Part shown: positions 15,357-21,418 of the stretch, in pieces
Numbering within the stretch: the stretch's first letter is position 1
Layout: each line of letters opens with the position of its first letter
DNA from: a virus
Direction: 5' to 3' (one strand)
IMG/VR virus record: IMGVR_UViG_3300017779_000172
Coordinates: 1 to 22,678 of that record
DNA: 22,678 bases
Translations under genes and position numbers: made by a program
Notes under the pieces: model-generated
What the model saw: the letters and a program-made list of their open reading frames with translations, nothing else
The model's database searches: none
What the model was told of the DNA's origin: nothing

Positions 15357-15665
15357 CTATCTTAATATTCTAATTGGTTGAAACCCAATTGGTGCTACCA
15401 AATGAGCAATTTTTGTATCTTGGTCAACAATTATGTCTCCACAAGATATAGAATAAAATTTATCAATCTTTTCTACTTTCTCATGTTCTACATTACCAAT
15501 TGCAAAAACCTCATTAAGATTGTCAGCTTTGATATAACCTGCATCTCTATAATTACCATTATCCCAAGCATCTTTTATTATATCTACATTAGACCTTGAG
15601 ATTTGATAAGCAGTCCCATCATCTATTTCAGAATGATTAGGTTGTAATATTAAGTATTTTTTCAT
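15357..15665 (-). CDS. YodL-like domain protein, first gene of the minus-strand islet
   Basis: A 102-residue protein opening MKKYLILQPNHSEIDDG. The segment DNLNEVFAIGNVEHEKVEKI, followed by FYSISCGDIIVD and AHLVAPIGFQPI, resembles the ending of YodL-type domains (x-IYxxxN ... hSxSVGDVV ... xxVxxxGFxxi) found in phage and mobile-element polyvalent proteins and sometimes as stand-alone proteins. The biochemical role of the domain is not established; comparative studies link it to counter-defence loci. The gene has a near-consensus promoter at 15701-15729 and the TTTTTGGGAGAAAACAATG leader, so it should be efficiently expressed. Confidence in the gene is high, in the family moderate. Confidence 0.68.
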   Translation of the reverse strand: MKKYLILQPNHSEIDDGTAYQISRSNVDIIKDAWDNGNYRDAGYIKADNLNEVFAIGNVEHEKVEKIDKFYSISCGDIIVDQDTKIAHLVAPIGFQPIRILR

Positions 15666-15700
15666 TGTTTTCTCCCAAAAACGTTGTTGTTTATAAGTAC

Positions 15701-15729
15701 ATAGTACTATATTACTATATACAAGTCAA
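15701..15729 (-). promoter_or_regulatory. Sigma70-type promoter for the minus-strand islet
   Basis: On the minus strand TTGACT (15724-15729) and TACTAT (15701-15706) are separated by exactly 17 nt. It lies 36 nt upstream of the YodL-like start codon at 15665 and drives the first two islet genes up to the terminator at 15119-15144. Confidence 0.75.
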
Positions 15730-15747
15730 CACAAAAAAGGTTCTTTT
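15723..15747. repeat. 25-nt direct repeat, copy 2
   Basis: Exact second copy of 15082-15106, again carrying the -35 box and upstream A/T tract of a minus-strand promoter. Sequences on either side differ between copies, so the conserved part is upstream of the start site. Confidence 0.9.
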
Positions 15748-15751
15748 TATA

Positions 15752-15811
15752 ATTAATTGTAATTTTTTTTTAAAGTACTATCTATATTTATATATAACTG
15801 TTACAATTAAT
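15752..15811. promoter_or_regulatory. Widely spaced 11-bp inverted repeat in the divergent intergenic region
   Basis: ATTAATTGTAA (15752-15762) and its exact reverse complement TTACAATTAAT (15801-15811) flank 38 nt of T/A-rich sequence between the minus-strand islet promoter and the plus-strand gene starting at 15832. The layout suits a two-site operator for a dimeric regulator, or a long AT hairpin in RNA. No clear sigma70 promoter for the plus strand is visible, although TATATT and TATAAC hexamers occur between the arms. Confidence 0.4.
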
Positions 15812-15831
15812 GTGTTGTTTTAGGAGTAACA

Positions 15832-15966
15832 ATGTTAAATAGAACTGCATTTTCAAAATTACTTAAAGGAGGTAATAAAATGAAATATGGTAAATCTAAG
15901 ATGGTTAAGCCAAAAGTTAAGAAAGTTAAACCAAAAAAGAAAATGGTTAAAAAATATGGAAAATAA
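15832..15966 (+). CDS. Lysine-rich micro-protein with two possible starts
   Basis: A 44-residue ORF (MLNRTAFSKLLKGGNK, then MKYGKSKMVKPKV and a Lys-rich tail ending KKMVKKYGK). ATG 15832 has AGGAG 5 nt upstream; an in-frame ATG at 15880 has an even stronger AAAGGAGGT and gives a 28-residue product. Both sites may be used. It opens the second plus-strand operon and overlaps the next gene by 11 nt. The product is almost wholly basic; it has no recognised family and may be a DNA-binding or assembly peptide like the Lys-rich proteins encoded at 8139-8873. Confidence 0.55.
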   Translation: MLNRTAFSKLLKGGNKMKYGKSKMVKPKVKKVKPKKKMVKKYGK

Positions 15967-16108
15967 AGAACAACAAGATGTAACTATTAATGTTAATGGT
16001 GTTTCAATGTCTGGGGAGGCATCTATAAATGAACACGACAGACCTATTAAAACAGATAAAGAAGAACCTACTGAAGAAGAAAGCGGAAATAGCGGAAAGT
16101 ATGGTTGA
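15956..16108 (+). CDS. Small acidic hypothetical protein (50 aa)
   Basis: A 50-residue acidic ORF: MENKEQQDVTINVNGVSMSG, then EASINEHDRPIKTDKEEPTE and EESGNSGKYG. The open frame extends upstream to 15887, but that part lies in the Lys-rich micro-protein; ATG 15956 overlaps the upstream stop by 11 nt, a common coupling in this genome. It shares its last 80 nt with the following gene in another frame. The DVTINVNGV strand and acidic tail recall short phage ORFs near head genes, but no function is known. Confidence 0.5.
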   Translation: MENKEQQDVTINVNGVSMSGEASINEHDRPIKTDKEEPTEEESGNSGKYG

Positions 16109-16226
16109 AGGTCGTATTTCAGACTTTCAAGCATATCATAAGAACGTCGGTATAGCACAAGGACTAGAAGAGTCTTGCGAGATTATTGACGAAACAATAA
16201 AACAAATAAATATAGGAGATGAATAG
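16029..16226 (+). CDS. Small helical conserved phage protein (65 aa)
   Basis: A 65-residue helical protein: MNTTDLLKQIKKNLLKKKAE, IAESMVEGRISDFQAYHKNV, GIAQGLEESCEIIDETIKQI. The pattern (xxAExxxxGxxxDFxAYxxxVGxxxGLxxxxxIIDETIK) is one I recognise as recurring in small phage proteins encoded just upstream of scaffold and capsid genes. GGGGAGG at 16013-16019 sits 9 nt before the ATG. It overlaps the preceding ORF by 80 nt and stops 1 nt before the GTG start of the co-chaperonin. Function unknown; it may be an assembly factor. Confidence 0.68.
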   Translation: MNTTDLLKQIKKNLLKKKAEIAESMVEGRISDFQAYHKNVGIAQGLEESCEIIDETIKQINIGDE

Positions 16227-16227
16227 C

Positions 16228-16632
16228 GTGACTCATCAACACGGAGATAAAATTTATGCTGATAGTTTGTCTAAGGCAACTATTGCATCACACCAACTTC
16301 CAAAGCCTTTAAACTGGAAAATACTAATTCAACCTGCCGATATATCAACACAAACCAAAAGTGGTATAATATTACCAGAATCTGCGAAAGATAATCAGCA
16401 AATTCTAACTGCTCATGGTCATGTCGTTGCTAGAGGCGAATTAGCTTATAGAGATAGAGACACAGGCGAAAGATGGAAGCAACAAACAACACCTCAAGTC
16501 GGCGATTTTGTTACGTATGGCAAATATGCAGGGCAAAAGATTGTTGTTAACAATGTTAGGTTTATTTTACTAAATGATGACGAGATTACATCAATCTTGC
16601 CAGATGGCGTACAAATAACCGCTTATATTTAA
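16228..16632 (+). CDS. Phage GroES-like co-chaperonin (Cpn10)
   Basis: A 134-residue protein with the Cpn10 layout: LPKPLNWKILIQP (opening beta strand), then the mobile loop ADISTQTKSGIILPESAKDN with the chaperonin-contacting hydrophobic tripeptide in GIIL (G46-L49), then ILTAHGHVVARGE, PQVGDFVTYGKYAGQKIVVN and FILLNDDEITSIL. It should cap the host GroEL ring and adapt it to phage capsid folding, as GroES homologues do in other phages. GTG 16228 is preferred because AGGAG (16214-16218) is 9 nt upstream; ATG 16219 in the same frame directly abuts that site. It is about 35 residues longer than host GroES, mostly at the ends. It sits just before the scaffold and capsid genes. Confidence 0.85.
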   Translation: MTHQHGDKIYADSLSKATIASHQLPKPLNWKILIQPADISTQTKSGIILPESAKDNQQILTAHGHVVARGELAYRDRDTGERWKQQTTPQVGDFVTYGKYAGQKIVVNNVRFILLNDDEITSILPDGVQITAYI

Positions 16633-16655
16633 TGCGAAACTTGGAGGTCGCAACC

Positions 16656-17594
16656 ATGGAAGATACAATACAAGAAAGTGTTCTTGAAGAAGTTAATGCT
16701 GAAATCAATGAAAGTATTGAAGAAAGTAAGAACAAATTAAAAGAACAAGAACTAGAAATAGAAGTTACAGATGAAAAACCTGTAAAAGAAGAAAAAAAAC
16801 CTGTAGAGGCAAAAATTGAAAAAAAGCCAGAAATAGGTGACGAAGATTATAGTCTAGCCGTACAAAAAAGAATAAAGAAATTAATACATGAGAAAAAAAC
16901 TAGCGATGAAGAAAAAGAGGCATTACAAATGCAAATGTCTCAAATGGCGAAAAGACTTGAAAAAATAGAAAAGTCAAATGAAACTCAAGGGCAAAATCAA
17001 TTAGCTGAACATTATAATTTAGTTAAAAGAGCACTCGGAAAAGCCATTGAAGAAGGTGATACTGAACAACAAATTAAATTCAACGAAGAATTAGTTGATA
17101 TAAAAACAGCAATCGCCTTACAAAATCAAGCAAAAGCAAATAAGGTACAAACCGAAACAAACTCTCCTAATGTTGGTAGGGCACAACAACAAGCAACAAA
17201 CCCTGCACCAGAAAAAGCCATGACATGGTGGAAAGAAAATAATTGGTTTAATTCAAAAGGTTTTGAAAAAGAAACTGCTATGGCAAGAGCTATAGATGTA
17301 CAATTAGATATAGAAGGCTTTGATAAAAATGATGCTCAATATTATAATGAGTTAAATAATCGTTTACAAAAGAGTTTTCCCGAGCTAATATCAAATACAG
17401 AGGTTTCTGTGTCAAAGCCAAGACAAAGTAGACAAGCAGTTGCACCAACTACAGGTGGTCAGGTTTATCGCGGAAATAGAGTAAAAATGACTTCGGACCA
17501 ATTAAGAATGGCAAGAGAATTAGGTATAACTGACCCTGAGCATATCAAAAAATATGCTAAAGAAATTAACAATTTAAGCAGGAAGGATACATAA
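16656..17594 (+). CDS. Capsid assembly scaffold protein
   Basis: A 312-residue protein upstream of the capsid genes. An acidic N-terminal third (ESVLEEVNAEINESIEES, KPVKEEKKPVEAK) precedes a predicted coiled coil (RIKKLIHEKKTSDEEKEALQ and MQMSQMAKRLEKIEKS, about 75-120), a Gln/Asn-rich linker, a WWKENNWFNSKGFEKE segment, a YYNELNNRLQKSFPEL helix, and a basic C-terminus (VYRGNRVKM, MARELGITDPEHIKKYAKEI). This acidic coiled-coil and basic-tail design is typical of podovirus scaffolds, whose C-terminus binds the coat protein. ATG 16656 is chosen because GGAGG (16643-16647) is 8 nt upstream; the frame also opens at 16632 on a TAATG overlap with the co-chaperonin. Confidence 0.8.
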   Translation: MEDTIQESVLEEVNAEINESIEESKNKLKEQELEIEVTDEKPVKEEKKPVEAKIEKKPEIGDEDYSLAVQKRIKKLIHEKKTSDEEKEALQMQMSQMAKRLEKIEKSNETQGQNQLAEHYNLVKRALGKAIEEGDTEQQIKFNEELVDIKTAIALQNQAKANKVQTETNSPNVGRAQQQATNPAPEKAMTWWKENNWFNSKGFEKETAMARAIDVQLDIEGFDKNDAQYYNELNNRLQKSFPELISNTEVSVSKPRQSRQAVAPTTGGQVYRGNRVKMTSDQLRMARELGITDPEHIKKYAKEINNLSRKDT

Positions 17595-17595
17595 T

Positions 17596-18069
17596 ATGTC
17601 AAGCAAGAATGGAAGAAGTGATTTACGGAGTTCAACAAGAGATGAGGAAATAAGACCTCAAACTAATTGGACACCACCTGCATTGTTGGATGCTCCACAA
17701 GCACGACCGGGGTTTAAACAACGATGGGTAGCTACCACGATTCTGGGTAAAGAAACTCCCGATAACGTATATAAACGTATGCGAGAAGGTTGGGAACCAA
17801 GGAAATCTGAAACAGTAAAAGAGCAACATTTTCCTACAATTAATCACGGACAATGGGTTGGTTGTATAGGAATAGAGGGAATGGTTCTTTGTGAAATGCC
17901 TGAAGAAAAGCATAATGCTATGAAGACATATTACGGAGAAAAGTCACTTGAACAAAATGATGCACTTTCTGGTGAATTAGATTCATTAGGTCGTCGTTCT
18001 GGGCAAACTATCTACCAAGATAGGAAAAGCTCATCTAGTCGTGGCAGAGTGTCTGCCATGGAAGATTAA
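17596..18069 (+). CDS. Conserved phage head-region protein (157 aa)
   Basis: A 157-residue protein between scaffold and capsid genes. PPALLDAPQARPGFKQRWVA, TPDNVYKRMREGWEPRK, GQWVGCIGIEGMVLCEMP and EEKHNAMKTYYGEKS follow a pattern I recognise in a conserved family next to marine phage capsid genes (PGxxxRWVR...xDxxNVxkRxREGWEPv ... lxkmPexxxxxrxxYY). The role is not established; position suggests head assembly or a minor virion component. The ATG has GGAAGG at 17581-17586, 9 nt upstream, overlapping the end of the scaffold gene. The C-terminal ~30 residues are Ser/Arg-rich and probably disordered. Confidence 0.7.
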   Translation: MSSKNGRSDLRSSTRDEEIRPQTNWTPPALLDAPQARPGFKQRWVATTILGKETPDNVYKRMREGWEPRKSETVKEQHFPTINHGQWVGCIGIEGMVLCEMPEEKHNAMKTYYGEKSLEQNDALSGELDSLGRRSGQTIYQDRKSSSSRGRVSAMED

Positions 18070-18098
18070 CACTTTTAATAATGAAAAGGACTAAATAA

Positions 18099-18650
18099 AT
18101 GGCAAATGTTAATAGCGCCTATGGTTTAATACCAATTCGTCATTCAAGTGGTAATGCACCAAGAGCAAACAAATATACAATAGCTAGTGGTTTAGCAGAA
18201 AACATTTTTACTGGGGATTTATGTATCCTTGATGCAAATGGTCAAGTTACTCCACATACAGCAACCGAAGTTAATAACATCGGTGTATTTGCAGGTGTGT
18301 CATACACAGCAAGTGATGGAAGTTACATATACTCACAATACTGGCCTTCTGGTACTGTGGCTACTGATATAATCGCATATATATATGATGACCCTTATAT
18401 CGTATATCGTATACAATCTGCAGGAACTCCTGCCCAAACAAACATTGGTAATTGTGCTGATGTTGTAGCAGGTGCAGGTTCTACAAGTACTGGTCAATCT
18501 GGTTTTAGTTTAAACGGAACTATGGCGGCAGGTACTGCAACGTGTAAGATAATTGGATTGTGGGACGGACCTGCTAATGAAATGGGTCAGTATGCACAAT
18601 TAGAAGTTCTTATTAATGAACATCTGCTTAAAGCAACAGCTGGAATATAG
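18099..18650 (+). CDS. Head decoration-like structural protein
   Basis: A 183-residue beta-rich protein directly before the major capsid gene. It begins MANVNSAYGLIPIRHSSGNA, followed by NKYTIASGLAENIFTGDLCI, NNIGVFAGVSYT, YWPSGT and an ending that includes KIIGLWDG. This 'xxYGLxPIRHxxGxxxxxxxxYxIxSGxxxxIFxGDxV ... xxxGVFxGxxYxxxxG' pattern is a recurring capsid-adjacent structural protein in marine phages and is thought to bind the outer capsid. It has AAAGGA upstream of the ATG. No membrane or signal segment is seen. The structural call rests on pattern and position. Confidence 0.78.
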   Translation: MANVNSAYGLIPIRHSSGNAPRANKYTIASGLAENIFTGDLCILDANGQVTPHTATEVNNIGVFAGVSYTASDGSYIYSQYWPSGTVATDIIAYIYDDPYIVYRIQSAGTPAQTNIGNCADVVAGAGSTSTGQSGFSLNGTMAAGTATCKIIGLWDGPANEMGQYAQLEVLINEHLLKATAGI

Positions 18651-18662
18651 GAGATTTAAACA

Positions 18663-19571
18663 ATGGCTATGAATAGAGCGCAATTTGCGAAAATGCTTGA
18701 GCCGGGTTTAAATACCCTCTTTGGCTTAGAGTACGATAGTTATCCTGCAGAATTTGCAAAAGTTTTTGATGCAAACACATCAAATAAGGCTTTTGAAGAA
18801 GATGTATTGTTAACTGGTTTCAGTAATGCACCAACAAAGAACGAAGGTGCTCCAGTTTCTTATGATACGGCTTCTCAGCAATGGACTGCAAGATATTCAC
18901 ATGAAACAGTCGCTTTGGCGTTTTCAATTACCGAAGAAGCAGAAGAAGATGGACTATATGGTTCTATCGCTTCAAGATATACAAAGGCATTAGCTAGAAG
19001 TATGTCTGCTACAAAGGAAATTAAAGCGGCAAATATCTTAAACAATTCGACAAGTGCAGGTGTTTATGCAGGTGGAGATGGAGTAGCTTTATTATCTACT
19101 GCACACCCAACCCAAAACGGAAACCAGAGTAATACTTTGGCGACTGCGGCGGATTTAAGTGAAACATCTTTAGAATCACTTTTAATTCAAATTGCAGATA
19201 TGAAAGACGATAAAGGTCTAAGAATTGCGGCACAAGGGCAAATGCTTATTATCCCTACTGCCTATACCTTTACTGCTCAAAGAATATTGAATAGTGATTT
19301 AAGAGTTGGTACTGCTGATAATGATATAAATGCTATCCGTTCTGGTTCGTATTTACCTCAAGGTTATCATATCATGAGGAGATTAACAGATAGTGATGCA
19401 TTCTTTATCAAGACAGATGTGCCAGACGGATTAAAAATGTTTCAAAGGTCTCCTCTTAAAAGAGGTGTTGAAGGCGACTTTGAGACAGGTAATGTCCGTT
19501 ATAAAGTACGTGAAAGATATTCATTCGGTTTTACCGATTGGAGAGGCTTATTTGGTACAGAAGGTGCCTAA
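18663..19571 (+). CDS. Major capsid protein (HK97 fold, Mu gpT-like)
   Basis: A 302-residue protein with the features of Mu gpT-like major head subunits. The N-terminal arm is RAQFAKMLEPGLNTLFGLEY. It is followed by GAPVSYDTASQQWTARYSHE, VALAFSITEEAEEDGLYGSI, the backbone-helix-like ASRYTKALARSMSATKEI, LLSTAHPT, and a P-domain-like stretch GLRIAAQGQMLIIPTAYTFT, ending RYKVRERYSFGFTDWRGLFG. The length is normal for the family. GGAG at 18650-18653 overlaps the upstream stop, 9 nt before the ATG. A 10-bp hairpin follows the gene (19582-19606), as often found after abundantly expressed capsid genes. Confidence is high. Confidence 0.93.
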   Translation: MAMNRAQFAKMLEPGLNTLFGLEYDSYPAEFAKVFDANTSNKAFEEDVLLTGFSNAPTKNEGAPVSYDTASQQWTARYSHETVALAFSITEEAEEDGLYGSIASRYTKALARSMSATKEIKAANILNNSTSAGVYAGGDGVALLSTAHPTQNGNQSNTLATAADLSETSLESLLIQIADMKDDKGLRIAAQGQMLIIPTAYTFTAQRILNSDLRVGTADNDINAIRSGSYLPQGYHIMRRLTDSDAFFIKTDVPDGLKMFQRSPLKRGVEGDFETGNVRYKVRERYSFGFTDWRGLFGTEGA

Positions 19572-19581
19572 CAACTAATAC

Positions 19582-19606
19582 TAGAGAGGGATTTGTTCCC
19601 TCTCTA
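19582..19606 (+). terminator. Hairpin after the capsid gene
   Basis: TAGAGAGGGA (19582-19591) pairs perfectly with TCCCTCTCTA (19597-19606) around the loop TTTGT. The sequence after it (TTCTAAATTC) is only moderately T-rich, so it is better read as a partial terminator or an mRNA 3'-end stabiliser that lets capsid message exceed that of downstream genes. Confidence 0.65.
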
Positions 19607-19669
19607 TTCTAAATTCAACCTTGACAGTTACAAAAAGTGACTGACATTTGCCAAGACAAGGAGATTGAC

Positions 19670-20287
19670 ATGGCTAACACAACTTTTACAGGTCCAGTTC
19701 GTTCAATAAACGGTTACGAACAAATTTCAAAAAATGCTACATCTGGTAAGATAACAGTTATCAGTGGTAATAAAATGGCAACCGAAGCTTTAGCTAATGC
19801 AGGAATTGAAGGTACTGCAGAAACTTATGTTACACAGGTTGAAAGATTTAAAAGCGATACAGATACAAATGTAAACATTGTTAAAACAACTCTTATGATT
19901 GATTTAACTGGTTTGGCATCAAGTGGTGCAAATGACATTATTGGTAAAGCAGGTAGTGGTGTTGCTTATATTGGTAGAGTTACTGCAGAAGATACTGGAA
20001 CAGTTTTTGGTGTAACCATGGAATGTTTTGAAACACCTGCAGGTGGCGACCCAGACATTGATTTATATTCTGCTACAGAGGCAACAGGTGTAGAAGATAG
20101 TGCCATTGGTGATTTAACAGAAACTCAAATCATTAATAGTGGCGACCTTTCAGCAGGTTCAAGAGTTGCAGGTGGTGGAATTGTTGCAGACCAATATTTA
20201 TATTTAGTAGCTGGTTCAGCAACAGATGCAGATTATACTGCAGGTAGAATTATCATAACAATTCATGGATATGACGTAGCATCTTAA
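19670..20287 (+). CDS. Virion structural protein (beta-rich, 205 aa)
   Basis: A 205-residue protein after the capsid gene: MANTTFTGPVRSINGYEQIS, ATSGKITVISGNKM, then a beta-rich part with VAYIGRVTAEDTGTVFGVTM, ECFETPAGGDPDIDLY and YLYLVAGSATDADYTAGRII. Short repeated Gly/Thr/Ala/Asp segments and a lack of charged clusters suit a surface-exposed head protein. ATG 19670 is chosen over the frame opening at 19637 because AAGGAG (19658-19663) lies 6 nt upstream and the extra residues (MTDICQDKEID) are untypical. I know similar ORFs from marine phage structural regions, without an assigned function; a decoration or head-fibre protein is possible. Confidence 0.68.
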   Translation: MANTTFTGPVRSINGYEQISKNATSGKITVISGNKMATEALANAGIEGTAETYVTQVERFKSDTDTNVNIVKTTLMIDLTGLASSGANDIIGKAGSGVAYIGRVTAEDTGTVFGVTMECFETPAGGDPDIDLYSATEATGVEDSAIGDLTETQIINSGDLSAGSRVAGGGIVADQYLYLVAGSATDADYTAGRIIITIHGYDVAS

Positions 20288-20299
20288 TAGGAGAAAAAA

Positions 20300-20710
20300 A
20301 TGGCTGATATTACATCAAGTACCATTCTTTCTGAAAATACTCGTGAAATCGTTATGGCATTTCAATATCAATATGTTGATACTGGAGATGAGTCGGCAGT
20401 AACTAAAGTTGATGTTTCATCTTTATTAGCTGATTCTAATGGTAATGCATGTACTGGTGTAAGAATATTGAAATGCACATGGGTTATTAAAGGAATGACG
20501 GTAAGGGTTATGGCTGATGCCAATGCCGATATTATAATGCTTAACCTTGACGAAGGTCAAATTGGTGAAGTTGATTATAGAGAATTTGGTGGTTTACCTA
20601 ATACAAAACTTACAGGCACATCTCCAAGTGGTGATATAAAATTTACCACTACTGGTGCAGGAGCAGGCGATTCTTACCAAATTGTTTTAACAATGGCAAA
20701 AAGATATTAG
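20300..20710 (+). CDS. Virion structural protein (136 aa)
   Basis: A 136-residue, probably beta-rich protein. Segments include REIVMAFQYQYVDTGDESAV, TGVRILKCTWVIKGMTVRVM, DANADIIMLNLDEG and GDIKFTTTGAGAGDSYQIVL. AGGAG at 20289-20293 serves the ATG. Its place between two clear virion genes indicates a head or neck component. A similar small protein follows the decoration-like protein in related phages as far as I recall, but no function is established. No catalytic motif is visible. Confidence 0.62.
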   Translation: MADITSSTILSENTREIVMAFQYQYVDTGDESAVTKVDVSSLLADSNGNACTGVRILKCTWVIKGMTVRVMADANADIIMLNLDEGQIGEVDYREFGGLPNTKLTGTSPSGDIKFTTTGAGAGDSYQIVLTMAKRY

Positions 20711-20719
20711 GAATAAATA

Positions 20720-21418
20720 ATGGCAACATCAGGAACAGTTGCGTTTAGACCAAATATTGAAGAAATAATAACAGAATCTTTTGAAAGATGTGGTCTTGAT
20801 ATTCAGACAAGAACTGGCGACCAAGCCATATCTGCCAGAAGAAGTTTAAATTTATTATTTTCTGAATGGGCTAATCGTGGAATAAACTATTGGACTGTTA
20901 CACAAAATACATTAAATTTGGTACAAGGTACAAGTTCTTATGACCTACCTGCAGGTGTTTTAGATTTTCTTGATGTTGTTATTTATAATTCTGCTGATGC
21001 GACAAGAACAGATACGATAATTAACAGAGTTACAATAGGCGAATATAATCAAATACCTAATAAAACAGATACTGGTAGACCTAATCAGTATATGTTAGAT
21101 AAAGGTAGACAAGCAGGTTCAAATAATATTTATAAAGTATATGTTTGGCAAACACCAGATATTGGTACATATGTTTTAAATTACTGGGCAATGACACAAT
21201 TAGATGATGTTACATTATCTAACCAAGACTCAGACATTCCTTACACATGGTCTGATTGTATCTGTGCAGGATTAGCTAGTAAATTATCTGTAAAATATGC
21301 ACCAGATAAATATCAACTTTTAAAATCTTTATATGACGAAGCATTTAGTTTGGCTTCTCAAAATGATAACGATGGTGTTTCTTTAAAATTACAACCCACA
21401 GGGCTTAATTTAAGATAA
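20720..21418 (+). CDS. Head-tail adaptor / neck protein, P22 gp4-like
   Basis: A 232-residue protein with the pattern of P22 gp4-type packaged-DNA-stabilisation or adaptor proteins. The helical N-terminus IEEIITESFERCGLDIQTRT precedes ISARRSLNLLFSEWANRGIN, then YWTVTQNTLNLVQGTSSYDLPAG, an IIYxW-like beta part (NIYKVYVWQTPDIGTYVLNY) and the DIPYTWSDCICAGLASKLSV helix that ends in the family's KY.PD segment. Family members bind the portal and extend the channel towards the tail. The stop of the previous gene forms part of its AGGA ribosome site. It ends on a TAATG overlap with the next gene, indicating coupled expression of neck components. Confidence 0.75.
   Translation: MATSGTVAFRPNIEEIITESFERCGLDIQTRTGDQAISARRSLNLLFSEWANRGINYWTVTQNTLNLVQGTSSYDLPAGVLDFLDVVIYNSADATRTDTIINRVTIGEYNQIPNKTDTGRPNQYMLDKGRQAGSNNIYKVYVWQTPDIGTYVLNYWAMTQLDDVTLSNQDSDIPYTWSDCICAGLASKLSVKYAPDKYQLLKSLYDEAFSLASQNDNDGVSLKLQPTGLNLR

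Noticed and set aside
15378-15599. Plus-strand 73-aa open frame opposite the YodL-like gene
   Set aside because: Ile/Tyr/Phe-rich antisense translation with no ribosome site; the minus-strand gene has a promoter and leader.
15859-16158. Minus-strand 99-aa open frame opposite the micro-ORFs
   Set aside because: Phe/Ser/Leu-rich antisense of lysine- and glutamate-rich coding; no start signals.
19621-19649. TTGACA after the capsid hairpin as a promoter for downstream genes
   Set aside because: At 17-nt spacing the -10 position reads ACATTT, too far from TATAAT; no better hexamer is nearby.
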